Positions 1 to 13,417 of a stretch of DNA of 64,000 nt are shown piece by piece. The notes beneath the pieces are model-generated. The model was not told where the DNA came from. It was given only the letters and a program-made list of their open reading frames with translations, and ran no database searches. Location of the stretch: contig NC_068977.1 in NCBI RefSeq assembly GCF_016808095.1, positions 28,111,364 through 28,175,363 on the forward strand, in the 5' to 3' direction. This stretch comes from Vigna angularis (taxonomy: Eukaryota > Streptophyta > Magnoliopsida > Fabales > Fabaceae). The first letter of the stretch is position 1. Each line of letters begins with the position of its first letter. The position numbers and the translations under genes are program-made.

Positions 1-1164
1 CTACACATTAGTTAGATGAGTCTAGAAATATATATTAGACGAGTCTATTTATATGCTTATCAAACGAGTCTAACAATATTTATTAGACGAGTTTGTTCAC
101 ACATTGTTTATACGAGTTTAACAATATATATTAGATGAGATTGTTCATACATAGATTAGTTATGTCTATCAATTCACATCACATGAGTCTATGTATTCAT
201 TGCTTAGACAAGTATTGTAATACACATTATACAACTTAGTTCATACACTAAATAAATGAGTCTAGTAATATTTGTTAGACGAGTTTGTCCAAACATTGAT
301 TAGATGAGTTTAACAATATATATTAGACAAATTTGACCATACAGAGATTAAAGGAGTATATTAATACACATTACATGTGTCTATCTATTCACTTATTAGA
401 AGATTCCTACAGTACACATTAGACGACTTTGTTAATACATTGATTAGATGAATCTAGTAATACACATTAGACAAGTCTATCCATAACTTGATTAAACGAG
501 TATTGCAAAAAAATATCAGATGAGTCATTTCATACGTCGATTAGATTAGTCTAAGAAGACAAATTTGATTATTTTGTTCAACACTGCTTACATAAGTTTA
601 ACAACACATTAGACGAGTATGTTCATACTAGTTATATGAGTCTAACAATATATGTTATACGAGTATGTTCATAGATTAATTAGATGAGTTTAACAATAGA
701 TATTAGACAAGCCTATCAATATACAAGAGTCTATTAATATACATTAGACGAATTTGTCTATTCACTCATTAAATGAGTTTTACAATACATATTAGATGAG
801 TTTGTCCATACACAAAGTATGTAAGTCTAGCAATACACGTAATATGAATCTGTTTATACACTAATTAGATGATTGTAGCAAAAAAATTAGACGAGTGTAG
901 CATTACACAAAAGATAACTTTGTTTACACACTAATTAGACGAGTTTAACAACACACATTAGATGAATTTGACCATACACTAATTAAACGAGTTTTACATT
1001 ATATATTATACGAGTTTGTCATTACACCAAAAAATAATACGAGTCATTATATACATTAATTAGACGATTCTAGAAATACACATTAAATGACTTTGTCCAT
1101 ACACTTATTAGATGAATCTAGTAACACATAACTCAAGTATATTCATATACTTATTAGACGAGTC

Positions 1165-1228
<64 letters not shown>

Positions 1229-2740
1229 ATAAATTTGTCCATATATTGATTACACGAGTCTAGCAATATTTGTTAGTCAAGCTTTTCTATACACTCGTTA
1301 GATGAGTCTAACAATATATATTAGATGAGTTTTTTCATACATAGATTAGATAAGTCTATTAATACACATTACACGAGTCTACCAATTAACTGATTAGATG
1401 AGTCTTGCAATACACATTAGGTGACTTTTTTCATACACTAATTAGATGAATCTAGCAAAACACATTAAATGAGTCTATCCATAAACTTATTAGACAACTA
1501 TAGCAAAAAAACATTAAATGAGTCATTTTGTACATTGATTAGATGAGTCATTTCATACATTAATTAGATAAATATAGGAATACACATTATATGAGTATAC
1601 TTATAAATTGTTTAGATGAGTCTAGCAATATGCATTAAAAGATTATGTCTATACACATATTAAAAGATATTAATAATTAGATGAGTTTGTCCATATAAAG
1701 CTTAGACGAGTCTTGAAATACACATTAGACAAGTTTGTTCATACATTGAATATATGAGTCTACTAATACATATTAGAGGAGTTTGTCAACACTAATTAGA
1801 TGTATACAGAAAAAAACATGAGACAAGTCACTACATCCGTTGATTACACGAGTTTAGGAATACATAAAAGGAGACTTTGTTCATACATTGATTAGACGAG
1901 TCTAGTAAGATACATTACATGAGCTTGTCCATACATTAATTATACAAGTCTTATAATATATATTAGACGAATTTATTTAAACATTGATTAGATGAGTATA
2001 CTAAAAACAATGGATGAGTCATTCTATATACACATTAGACGTGTTTTGGAATACACATTAGGCAAATTTCTTTGTGCACTTATTAGATGAGTCTAACAAC
2101 ACACATTGAACAAATATGTTCATACACTGATTACACAAGTCTAACAATATATATTAGACAAATTTATCCATAAACTGATTAAATGAGTTTAGCAATATAT
2201 ACTAGACAAATTTGTTCATACATAAATTAAACGACTCTATTAACACACATTAAACGAGTATGTTTATTCATTTATTACACGAGTCTAGGAATACACATTT
2301 GATGACTTTTTCCATACTAGTTAGACCAGTCTAGCAATACACATTAGACTAGCTTGTCCATACATCAAATATGAGTTTAGCAGTACAAATTAGACAAGTT
2401 GTTCATTCATAAATTAGATGAGTCTTGCAATACATATTAAAGAATCTATCTATACACTAATTAGACAAGTCTTTTAATACATATTAAAGGAGTTTGTTCA
2501 TTCACTTACTAGACGAGTCTTATAGTGCACATTGGACAAATCTGTTTATATATTGATAAAAAGAGTCTACATATATATTATATGAATTTGTCTATATATT
2601 AATTAGACATGCTTATCATTACATATTAGACAACTTTGTGGATACATTTATTATACAAGTCTAACAAAAAATCATTAAATAAGTATATCTTTATACTAAT
2701 TATATGATATGAGTTTCTCAAACAAGTATATTTTTATACT
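1..2740. repeat. Degenerate tandem repeat, 24-bp half-unit in a ~48-bp unit
   Basis: The stretch is built from TTAGA(C/T)GAGT followed by ~14 variable bases. Two types alternate: one continues with CTAGCAATACACA, the other with TTGTCCATACACTGA. Where I measured it (TTAGATGAG at 300 to TTAAAGGAG at 348) the full period is 48 bp. Copies are strongly diverged with small indels, so this is an old array. It runs off the left edge of the window and fades out by about 2740. A (TA)n tract interrupts it at 1167-1226. No coding potential is seen. Confidence 0.85.
1167..1226. repeat. (TA)n microsatellite inside the tandem array
   Basis: An uninterrupted TA run of about 60 bp within the 24/48-bp repeat array. 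Confidence 0.95.
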
Positions 2741-3259
2741 AATATTAATCTTTGTGTAAATATCCTACTTATGAAGTTTTATTTTATAAAATATTTATAT
2801 TTCTTCTTCTTATTATTAAGATAGTGACATTTTCACGTAAATATTCTATTTATATTTTATATTTTTATTACAAATATAATTATACTCGCTTATTTTTTCA
2901 AAGAATATATTTTAATAGCACTTTTATCTTTCTATAAATTTTTAGTTTACGAAAGGTATAGAAATTTTCATTGATAAGATTTTTTTATTATTTTTAATTA
3001 AAACTGTTTATGCATATTTTTACATTTGTTTCAAGATCATTTTATTTTTTATTTTTTACTTCTGCTTTTCTCACACAAAATTTACACAAACATTTAAAAA
3101 AATTGAACAAGCATTTGAAAAAAATAATAACTATATTTTCAATTTAAAAAGAAAGCCTTTTTTTTCTAAAAAAACTAAAAAAATCGCATCCAATATTTGA
3201 GTGACTAAAAGTATAATCACCAATAATAAAAGAAAATAGCATGCATTACGCGATATGAG

Positions 3260-3344
<85 letters not shown>

Positions 3345-5440
3345 TGAATATATCTAGTTATATATAAATACCAAAGTAGATTTAATTATGTTATTAATTC
3401 AATTTATTTTCACATAAAATATATTCACTTATTTTGGACCTATTACATTAATAATCAACTTAAAAGTATCCTATTGTTTTTAAAAGTCATGTGTTTGTGT
3501 CTAAAGTGTAATGGTAAGATAAGAAACAGTGAGAAAACGAATATAAAGTGCATAACTAAAATGAATGATTAAGGTATAAAATAATTAAAACAGTTCTAAT
3601 AATTTATGATTGTTTGTATAAGATATTCTAGCTTACATTTTTAATACAGATAGATACATAAGCTTTAGCATCTAACCAATATCTTTGATGGAGGATATTC
3701 TTAAATAAAGTGGCTACGGGAGATAACTTAAAAGTTGGAGATTAATGTTGGAAAGTACTTTATTTCTCTTAGTAAATCAGGAATCGAGTAGGCATTTCTT
3801 TATCTTATGTACGTATAATAAGTAGAATTTGTATTAGTAGTGTATCATAACCAATCAATGTAACATTTTCAATAATTTGAAATTACAAAATTTAGCAGTG
3901 AGAAAAACATGATATATAGGTGACTATTTGTTTGTGTATGTCTAATCAAAGAAATAAAATTTAATAAAAAAATGATAGAAAAGACATTTTTTAAGGCTTG
4001 GACATGAGCCATCAATATAAGTTTTTATTTTGTTCTTGTTGAAATTAAAACGTGACCTTTTGACAGATAATAAAATGCGATGAGATTAAAAAATAATGAA
4101 AGTTGAAAAGTGGAGGAAGATTCATGTATGTAAAAGACTCTCTAAGTTAATAAGAAAATTGGATTTTTTATGCATAAAAGAATGAGTATGATTTTTTTTT
4201 AAAATATGTTTAGTCATACAAATAACATATCTATTTATAAGATCTTACAACCTTGTCATTTATTTTATTTAAATAGACAATATAATTTAGATACATGCTA
4301 CTAAAATACATTAATAACTATTCGAAAACTACAACAAAATTATCCAAATTTAGTAATTGATTTTTGTTAGGTCATGTCACTTAGCACATTTTGATTGGAT
4401 ATGTACCGTTCTTTTAACCACTCCCAAGAGTACAACTCATCTTTCTTTATATAGTGTATAGGTAATGTGAAACACTTGTTTGTGTTTCGTTAAGTTTTGA
4501 TGTGGTCTACTTTTAATATAGCAGTTTAGACTATAGAACCAAACATGAAAACATATGTAATACATTAGATATATGGTTTTAAGATATAATCACACTCACA
4601 AAACCCAATATTTGAAGGAAAAGACAACTATACGATGAATATTTCTTCATAATGAGATGTTTCAAATCAAATTTTTGCATTCTTGTGTTGTGTTGGATGT
4701 TTATCCAAGTTTACGAATAAGCAATATTCACTTTTGCTATTTCGAAGAAAGATTAATTATGAGTCACAAGTCATGGGTTTGTGAGGAGTGTTAGTGGACG
4801 ATAATGGTGATCTTTCTTATACATGTAATATAGTATTTAGAATTGAGAGGGGTTACAAACATATATAACTTCCATTCATTAGATTGAAAATCATAGTAAG
4901 GGGATGCAACTCGTGATAGATCAAGCATCGAAAATGTATGTTTTGAAAGGTAAGCAAGACATCCTTACAAGGTGAGTAAGAATTTATATTTTATGGTGCA
5001 TCAATTGTTCCATAATGTAGGTTAAATGGGCTAAGTCACAATCAAATTATGGTACTTAGATTACTACATTCTTAATTTATGTTTTGACCATAGTTATACA
5101 TTTGGCCTAATGGTAAACACTCAATCTAATAAATGAGATCAAATATAAAATTATTGATTTTATTTTCAAGAGAATAGTTTTTCAAGAGAGAATATTGTTA
5201 ATGAGGAAGAGATTGCCATATGGAGCGTCTCACAAAGTGAAAACAATCACAATAAATCTAAGCTAAATAATCACACTTTTAGGAAAAAGACAATAAGAGA
5301 GAGAAATAAATGATACAAGTATTTAAAATGGTTAAAAATGTTTGAGTATTATACACTTATGTCAACACTACACTAGGAAACATATTTAATTTGGCGTATC
5401 TTTCAAGTTTTACAAAGGTTTCTTATATAGCTAAATAGAG
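2741..5440. other. AT-rich spacer, no gene recognised
   Basis: Very AT-rich DNA with stop codons in all frames. It contains a long (TA)n tract at 3263-3340. I see no coding, RNA-gene or transposon-terminus signal here. Confidence 0.6.
3263..3340. repeat. (TA)n microsatellite
   Basis: A pure TA run of about 78 bp. Confidence 0.95.
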
Positions 5441-5870
5441 AACAACATCTCACAATATTAAGTAATGTAGGACTAAATTAAGCTCCACAATACTTAGAGG
5501 TAGTAATCGATTAAATTAGGTTAGTTAATCGATTGGATTGAATTAATTAGTTGTTTGGGTTTTTTTCTTTCCCCTTCTCCCTTTTCTTTGTTTGTAGAAA
5601 CCCTATATAAACAAAGGGTTTCCTTTTCATGATTAAATGAAACCAATAAACAGTTTCAATAAAGAACTTTTGAATTTCCCTTACCTACTCTCAACTTTTC
5701 TTATGTTTTCATGTCCTCAACATCTACCACTACCACGAACTTCTCTCCAGTTGTATTTTTTTCTCTCTTCGTGCCATCTTTGATACAAATTTTAGCAATA
5801 TTGTGGTTGGATTCACGATGATGTTGAACGTCATGATAAAACACATTGTGTGCTTTTATTGTCTCCTATT
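5440..5870 (+). mobile_element. Possible LTR fragment with promoter-like core
   Basis: A pyrimidine-rich stretch is followed by CCCTATATAAACAAAGGG (near 5602), then AATAAA-like sequence (CAATAAAGAAC near 5658) and a C/T-rich leader. This order (TATA, short leader, AATAAA) is what U3-R of a plant LTR looks like. I found no matching second LTR, primer-binding site or target duplication, so it could be a solo LTR, a truncated one, or an ordinary promoter remnant. Confidence 0.25.
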
Positions 5871-7915
5871 TTTCGTGTCACGAGAAATCAAGAGAAACAT
5901 TAAGAAAATGAAGATTTATTATGTCATAGAAAAATAGAAGAAAGAAAGGGAATAATAGTGAAAACTTTTAGAAATGAACACTTTTTATATCGATTGTGAT
6001 CTTAACTAATATAGAAAAAGACATATTTTATAAAAGTTTTGAAACAAAAAAAAAACAAAAACTTTCCATACTATATATATCTATACCGGTTTTAAAATTG
6101 GTATAAATTTTATTTAATCGATATAAAAACATTTTTTTAACCTATATAAAAATATTTTTTATTAAATATTATCCCAAACAAATAATATATAAAATATTTT
6201 TCATGTAAAAGATAAAATTTTATAACGAGTTATAATATAAATTCTACATGTCATTTTTCGGAAAAAATTATAACATGATAAAGTGTATAATTAATGAAAT
6301 ACTTTATACCTTAGTTTAGGAAAAAATATACTTAACATAAAATTCAATAATGATTATCCTGAACGATATAATTAATTTTAGATTTTTTGAATATATATTC
6401 CATTCTATCACGATCTAAAAATAATTGATCTTTTAAATAACTTTTGGAAAATACCTTTAATTTTAAAAATCTACATTATTTCTGCACTTTAAAGGATAAA
6501 TGTGTCCACAAAAGTAGTAGCTATATAGAAGCATGCATTGGTCGAATTCTATTATATATTTTTGTAAGTGAGAGACGATGCGAGCCACAAGAATATGCAA
6601 CAAAGCACATTTCTATCCACAACTTTGAGTTGGATCATCCATGTGGGTTGTTGGTCTAAACCTAGAGTTCTCCAAGTCACCTAATAAACTCCATAAAAGA
6701 TTTATATAAAATGGCTCTCATTTATTTTTTATACTGTAATTTTTTGGTTTAGTATGATTTTATGTTAGAACAAAATGTTATTTTACTTTGTTTTCAAAAT
6801 TAAAAAATATATATAAAAAAAAATAAAACGCATTTTTAAAAATTAAAATTATATTATTGAATTTTAATTCTTATTTATGTATAATAGTTTATATATAAAT
6901 TAATATTTGCCTAGTTATTGAACACGTGTTCTTTAGCACACAAACAAAGTATCCCTTCCTAAAAAGGTAAGACAGATGATAGAATATTTGCCTTCCTTTT
7001 GTTATACCAAATAACATTAATATCACATTTTTTATAAGCATATAAATCTCTACCACGTTTTGTTGAATTCGAAAGGAATGCAAACATGATGGTTTCCAAT
7101 AAAACCGCCAAATTTAAGATGATAGTTATTCCTTCTTACTTAAAATTTTATCACAAAAATTAAGAATAATATTATTAAAATTATTTGTATAAAATATTTA
7201 ATTTTTGGAAATGTTTTCTATGTCTTCCAAAGAGTATACACTCAAGTTTTTTTTCCTTATTATTATTATTCTAAAGTTTTAATTAACTTAGCATCGAAAA
7301 TTATAACGCAAAGTAGACTTCTATTTGATATTTGGATTTGACAACTCGAGTTCAACTTTAAAAGGTCCACTAACTTAAAAATGAGACTTTGTCAACAATA
7401 TTTGACCACCCTATCATACGAATATGTTTTCTTAATTAAAATTTTAGTATAATTATTTATTATCATAACTCATTACTAATATCATTACCAAACATATTTT
7501 ATACAAACTCATTTCAAACTCATATATAGATTAATAGCTAAACCTTAATCAAATACATGAAATTCTACACCTTGTTGTTCTAAATATTAACTTTATTGTT
7601 TACATTCTAAATGTTCTACTATTTTTATTCAAGTAAATAAAATTTAATTTTTCATTTTATTTTTTATTTAAATAACTTCAATTAAGACAGAGGTGATATC
7701 TTTTTAAGATATAAAAGTAATAAATATATATAAAAGAAAAAGAAAGAAAGAGAGATAAAAATAAGAGTATATAAATTTCATATAAAAAGAAACCAACTAA
7801 ATAATCAATAACTATATATTCTTATTGGAAATAGAATTAAATTATAAATGGAATATAATTAATATTTTTAAATCAATTTTATAAGATTGTATTAGACATA
7901 AATCTCTTATCAAGA
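5871..7915. other. AT-rich spacer with a weak CACTA-like relic
   Basis: Mostly featureless AT-rich DNA. At 5966-6190 short motifs repeat in both orientations (TTTTATATCGATTG, TATACCGGTTTTAAAATTGG, AATCGATATAAAAA), resembling the subterminal repeats of degenerate CACTA elements. Termini cannot be fixed. The ATG frame near 6444-6659 has no recognisable domain and is probably chance. Confidence 0.3.
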
Positions 7916-7926
7916 TGGTATCAGAG
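7916..7926 (+). other. Primer-binding-site-like motif of an old LTR element
   Basis: TGGTATCAGAG matches the tRNA-iMet primer-binding site used by many plant LTR retrotransposons. The AT-rich sequence just upstream (ending near CTCTTATCAAGA) could be the tail of a decayed LTR. No LTR pair or coding remnant is seen nearby, so this could be a chance match. Confidence 0.3.
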
Positions 7927-8907
7927 TTTACTCTAATTAAATTCTTTGAAAGTATTATACATTTGGACCAATCAAATTATAATGAATAACTTTTTTTAGT
8001 AAGATGACTCGCAATAATTCAATTAGAATAATTCGTTTGAATGCATGATACTTTCTATAATCAAACCAATCCCATTTATACTGGGTTATAATTAGATAAG
8101 GGATATCTAATAGATAAAAAAAATATTTTATGATTTGAAGAATAATAATATTTATATTGTATTATTATTTGAATTAAATATTATATTTGAGAAAAGAAAA
8201 CTGACATTAAAAAATACATGTGAATGTGAAAAGAGGTAAACATACTCTTTCCTTTATTGGACATTCAAAATTTAACAGGTAAATTATGAACTAGATTTAG
8301 GATTTAAATGATGAATTTGATTTCTACGACGTTTGTGGTTACAATTCAATACTTTACAAGAAGTAATTTATCCGTATAAATAAAAGTTTTCTATGAGTTG
8401 ACTGAAATTAATATGTTCGACTTTTTTTAATATATTGAATATTTTTAGATGTTTAAATTTTAGTTGATTAAGTTAAATTGGTTTAATATGATGTTTTTCT
8501 TAAATTATGTGTATTAACCTAGAAAAACATTTTATATCGATTAAAAATACTTCTTACATTAGTTGTAAAATAAGTATAGAAGTAGAGGGTAAACTTTCTA
8601 TAACAATTTCCAAATTGGGGTAAAAAGTGTTACTTTTGATACCAATTAAACTCATAGTGATATAAAAGATATTTCAAACAACAAAATCCTTTTTCAAATT
8701 TTTAAACATTCATTCAAACTATCAATACTTCGTCAAGATGTCTTTTATCAAATAAATTATATATCTTCGTAACGCTCCACCATATCAACAAAATTCAAAT
8801 CACCATCAAATAAAAAATTAAATTTCATACTAATTATAATTAGAATCAATATAAAAAATTTTCTTATTTATTATAAAACCATCATCGCATCTTTTTTTTA
8901 TAGCAAT

Positions 8908-8987
<80 letters not shown>

Positions 8988-9365
8988 CTTTTATCTTTTA
9001 CTAAATATTGATATTTATATATTAGCTATATTTTACTAAATATTGGTATTTATATACGTGTGTTTTAAGTTGAAATTGTACTTTATATTGATATTACTTG
9101 TACAGGTGTGTTTATATACTCTTTCTTAGAATATAACACTTATATTATGCTAAAAGCAAGTTGATAATGTTGGTTAAAAGTAATAAGAAAACTAATCAGC
9201 TTAATACACAAAATATTGACATATTTTGTTTTAATACAATAAAAAAAGTTACATGGTACAAATAATTGAACATGTATTTGACTTTTAAGAATTGTCCTGG
9301 GTGTTTATTAAAAGAAAAATTAATGTTGATATGTGTAATGCTTCGGCAATGTATAGGAAATATTA
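7927..9365. other. AT-rich spacer
   Basis: No gene recognised. A (TA)n tract occupies 8911-8980. The stretch around 8520-8680 (TTTATATCGATTAAAAATAC, later ACTTTTGATACCAATT) weakly resembles the CACTA-like motifs at 5966-6190. Confidence 0.5.
8911..8980. repeat. (TA)n microsatellite
   Basis: A pure TA run of about 70 bp. Confidence 0.95.
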
Positions 9366-9369
9366 ATTG

Positions 9370-9739
9370 ACTCCCACATCACCACGAGGCTTTCCAATTT
9401 GTTTTATTTTTATTCGCACACTTTTCGGATAAACACGCTTAATCATGGAGTTCTTATGAGTTAGGCTACCGAAAAACAATGCCCACCAGCTTCCGTCTGG
9501 TTCGTCCTCGAAGTTCTTATGAGTTAGGCTACCGAAAAGCAAATGCATTTGGTGATATGAGTAGCCAAATCAATCCCATACCTACACAGTCTCTAGATCC
9601 CTCTCATTCTGGTGTATGTTCGATTCATCTATGTGTCCCTTCCGCTGGAAGCCTACTAGGAGCTGCTCCTTGACTGTGTCCCTTGCACATTGTGTCTCTT
9701 GAACCGACGATCACTCCCCGCCCGTGTCCGGGTGTCACA
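9370..9739 (-). mobile_element. Truncated Ty3/gypsy-type LTR fragment
   Basis: Much richer in GC than its surroundings and bounded on the minus strand by TGTGACACCCGGACAC, a typical plant LTR start, at 9739. The other end fades out near 9370. A 63-bp tandem duplication is visible: TTCTTATGAGTTAGGCTACC occurs at 9451 and again at 9514. I remember very similar sequence as an abundant dispersed repeat in bean-group legumes, but no search was possible. The short ATG frames on both strands here are by-products of the repeat. Confidence 0.5.
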
Positions 9740-10409
9740 ATATGTAATTTATTCTTTTATTCTTTAGTTTTTCTTTTATACACATAAAATTTACAGTGAT
9801 TTCTTGAAGTTAAATTCTTGTTAGATTTAATTAGTAATTTGTTCTTTATATTTAAAATATTAAATTATTTTGATCTCTAATTTATTTATTTATACTTATT
9901 TAGATTCCTATTTTTTTAAAAAGAACTCAATTGAGTCCATATTATTTTAAAAAGATGTACGTGAGTTTCTATTTTTATATGAAGACTTAATGCTCTATTT
10001 TGTTCTCAGTTTCGCTCGAAAATGTCAAATTAATCTATCCTTTAAAAAAATGCGTCAATTACGTCCTTACTTAATCAAATTTGCATCAATGAAATCCCTT
10101 CCATTAAGTCCGTACAAACGACGTTAATTAACAAAATTTCAGTAGTTAATTACCATATTAAATATATTTTAGCGACTAACAAAATTTTGGTGCCTAATAC
10201 AATAGTATTTCGGTCACTAATTTATAGATTAAACATATTTTAGCGACTAACAAAATATTTTGTGACATACTAAAATATAGAATTTACCAACCAAAAGTTT
10301 GTTGTCACTATACAAATAAATAGTAAACACTAATTTGGTTACTATTTCGGTTACTAATTTTTGACTACTACTATTCACAAGCTATTTCAGAATTTGTGGC
10401 CAAGTTCTG

Positions 10410-10499
<90 letters not shown>

Positions 10500-12548
10500 A
10501 CCAAAACATATTAAAAATTAAATAAAAACTAAATTATTAATTGAACCTACTTATTAGCATTAAACTCTTCGATAAAAGCATGCATCAAAGTTACTAAAGA
10601 TGAAACGTGTTCGATGATCTTAAATATTAATAAATTTTCAAACAAAATAATCAGAAACAATGTTGTACTTTTTTTATTATACTAAAAATAAAATATATAT
10701 ACCTAAAGTTATATCAATATAAAAGTAGATAATAACAAATTAATGAAAGAAATTCAGCATATATAATATCTATACCTTTTTAAAAAATATTCATTTATTT
10801 AAAATATTTGAAAAAATATTCAGAACAAATATTGATTTCGTTCATAACATACAGATACTCTGAAGCTACATTGGAGAATGGTTGATGAACGTCTATTTTG
10901 ACGGTCGTTAGTGACTTTGAATATGTATAAGTTTAAACCTAAAAATTGGAGGTTGCAATTTTTTATTTTATTTTTCTTCCTTTGAAAACTTTTGAAAATG
11001 AAAATAAGAGCAGCTTGAAAGTCTGAATAAGATGTGGAGAAAGTCAAAATTCTTGTGTAATTTTTTCAACCTTATTCGTTTGATAAACAGAATCAAAGAT
11101 TAAACATTCTCTTATTGGTGGAATTAAACTTTAAAGTTACTGTGAAATAACTTTATTCTGTATACAATGACCTGACGTAAATGTAGTTAAAGAACCATTA
11201 TATTATTCTGTGTTAGAAATCAAATTGGATTTTTCTATCTTACTTTAATTTACTCGTCACTTTCTCTTCATTTTTTCTGTAAATTAATTAATATTGGGTT
11301 TGACGAAAATTCTCAATAAAAAAATTAATTGGGTATATATCATTCAGTAACAATTCTTAACTATATAATAATGATATACAAAATTATCAAATCAAAAGGC
11401 TTTCTATGCTAAATTTCTCTACGGAACTTAAAACAAATTAGTGGGAATTTAGCTCTTTTAAAAGTGAGTTCACATTGGAATTGAGAAACAAAAACTACAT
11501 TTATTATTATTTTAAAATAAACTATTATTATTTTTATCAGGATTTGAATTGTTTATCTTCTCATAGAAGATTGAATCACTTGATTTTTTAATGAATGTTT
11601 TACTAAAGTATTATTATTATTTTTTTTCATTTTAAATAAAGTAAAGGAATTTAGTATTTATGAGTAGTAAGAAAATGGATAGTAATGGCAATGAAGAAGT
11701 GTGAGAGCAGTTTTATTATCCATTTTATTTTTTAAATAAAAATTTATATTCATCTTTATATTTAGCACTATAAATTGTTCATTTCATAGTCATTTTTTTT
11801 ACCGATAATAAATATATCTGTCTGTACATTCTTATTTACTTGTTGTTAAAACGCTAATTAGATAATTTTTATAAAAAAAGTAAAAATCACAAAAAAATGA
11901 AACATAAAATTATAAAATTTCATGATAAAAAAACATATTTAATGTCATATATTTAAAAACAAATGATAATGTTATAATTTTAAATTGGAGTATCAAAGAA
12001 CAAATGGATAAAAGTAAAAGTTATACAAAATATTTTACAATTACACGTAAATAAATTTTTTATAATAATGAAATCGTTGATTTTAAAAACACTAATAAAA
12101 ATTGATAAAATTAAAAAATATTTTTAAAAAAATTATGAAAACAAAAGAATATTTCAAATTTAAAAATATTTTAAATATCTCATTTTTCTAAATTATAATA
12201 AAATCTCTTTTTTTTTTAATTTATTAATAAAGATTATAACACATTATTTAAATGAAATTACACATAAAAACATATTTAATTAATAATAATTTAAATTTAG
12301 ATATAAATGTTACATATTTTAAACTATTAAATTTTTTATATTATAATAAATAAAATATTTGTATATAATTGTGATAGTAAATTTAACTTTATGAGAATGA
12401 ATTATAAAATAAAAATAGTTATATAAAAATCATTAAAACAATACTTTATACAATGAAAAAGAAAAGCTTTAAAAAGATAATGAAAACTATGATAAGATAA
12501 AAATTACTTAAAAAGAAAACTTTTTATATATTAAAATAGTCCAATTAG
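9740..12548. other. AT-rich spacer with possible transposon subterminal motifs
   Basis: No gene recognised. At 10100-10400 the phrase TTAGCGACTAACAAAAT occurs twice, with variants of GGTCACTAATTT, like the subterminal repeats of CACTA-type elements; no termini were found. A (TA)n tract fills 10412-10494. The rest, up to 12540, is homopolymer-rich AT sequence. Confidence 0.45.
10412..10494. repeat. (TA)n microsatellite
   Basis: A pure TA run of about 83 bp. Confidence 0.95.
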
Positions 12549-12549
12549 G

Positions 12550-12786
12550 GGTTTCAAGAAGGCCTTGAGGCAAGTATCTCATCTTCTCCAAGTATCTACT
12601 GATGGGGTGGAATTTGAACCGAGGAAGGACGTATATTAAGGGCAGCTAGTGTCCTTAAGTGAGATTCCGGAAGGCGCTCTTCTTGAATCTGAAGAAGTTG
12701 GTGTTGGAATTGCCGCCACTGAGAAACCCAATGAAGACGATGCTGCAGTGCCTGATACTACTACTGCTGATGTTGTAATAGATTAG
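12550..12786 (+). pseudogene. Unidentified broken C-terminal coding fragment
   Basis: I do not recognise the protein. From 12550 one frame reads G-F-K-K-A-L-R-Q and then S-T-D-G-V-E-F-E-P-R-K-D-V-Y. After a frame change, the frame from 12658 reads S-E-I-P-E-G-A-L-L-E-S-E-E-V-G and an acidic tail, with a TAG stop at 12784-12786. The codon composition and amphipathic/acidic character are unlike the AT-rich surroundings. What follows (12790-12960) looks like a 3'UTR. It lies just downstream of the minus-strand Tat-type relic, so it may be a captured or retrocopied gene fragment. The frame change and lack of an upstream exon argue against function. Confidence 0.4.
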
Positions 12787-13057
12787 GCTTTATGACTTGT
12801 TGTGTTCACATTGTCTGCTTTTTGGAATGAAATTGGGGTATCCAGTATCTGTTTCTGTAATATCTCTTGCATTTTCTATTGTGTATGCAGCTGTGAAAAT
12901 TGTTTACAATAGTTGTGATAATTACCTGTAGTGATTACATAACATAATCGCGATAGATTATTTGTTGTCAAATATTATGACTGATTCGTGGATGGTAGAT
13001 TGTCATTATGTTGGCATAGGCCAAGCGTTCCTGGGTGAACGTAATCTAGATTTTGGG

Positions 13058-13200
13058 TGTTCTAGGGCGAACATCTACTAGAGGGAGTGTGTCCCTTTGT
13101 TTAATGCGCCTCGGTGTTCAAGGAAGAACATCTACCAGAGGGAGTGTATCCCTGTACGTGATGAGCTAGGTGTTCTAGGGCGAACATCTACCATATGACT
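13058..13200 (-). repeat. Three tandem ~57-bp repeats in the 3' part of the gypsy relic
   Basis: TGTTCTAGGGCGAACATCTA starts at 13058, TGTTCAAGGAAGAACATCTA at 13115 and TGTTCTAGGGCGAACATCTA at 13171, giving periods of 57 and 56 bp. They lie downstream of integrase on the element's sense (minus) strand, where the 3' untranslated region of a Tat-type element would be. Confidence 0.8.
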
Positions 13201-13417
13201 TTCGGCATGATTGATTTCGTAGCGTCCGTCGTTGGAGTTGGATAATTGAGATTGGTTAAGTTGTGTTTCGGCAAGCTTGTGAAACTTGCTGGTCAAAAAC
13301 ACTAAATCGAAAGCAACTTGCTAGTATTTCTCTTGAGAATGAAGTGGATGAACAATGAATACAATTTATTATTGTAAACGGAGAAACAATGTTTTATAAA
13401 CAAGGAAACAATAAATT

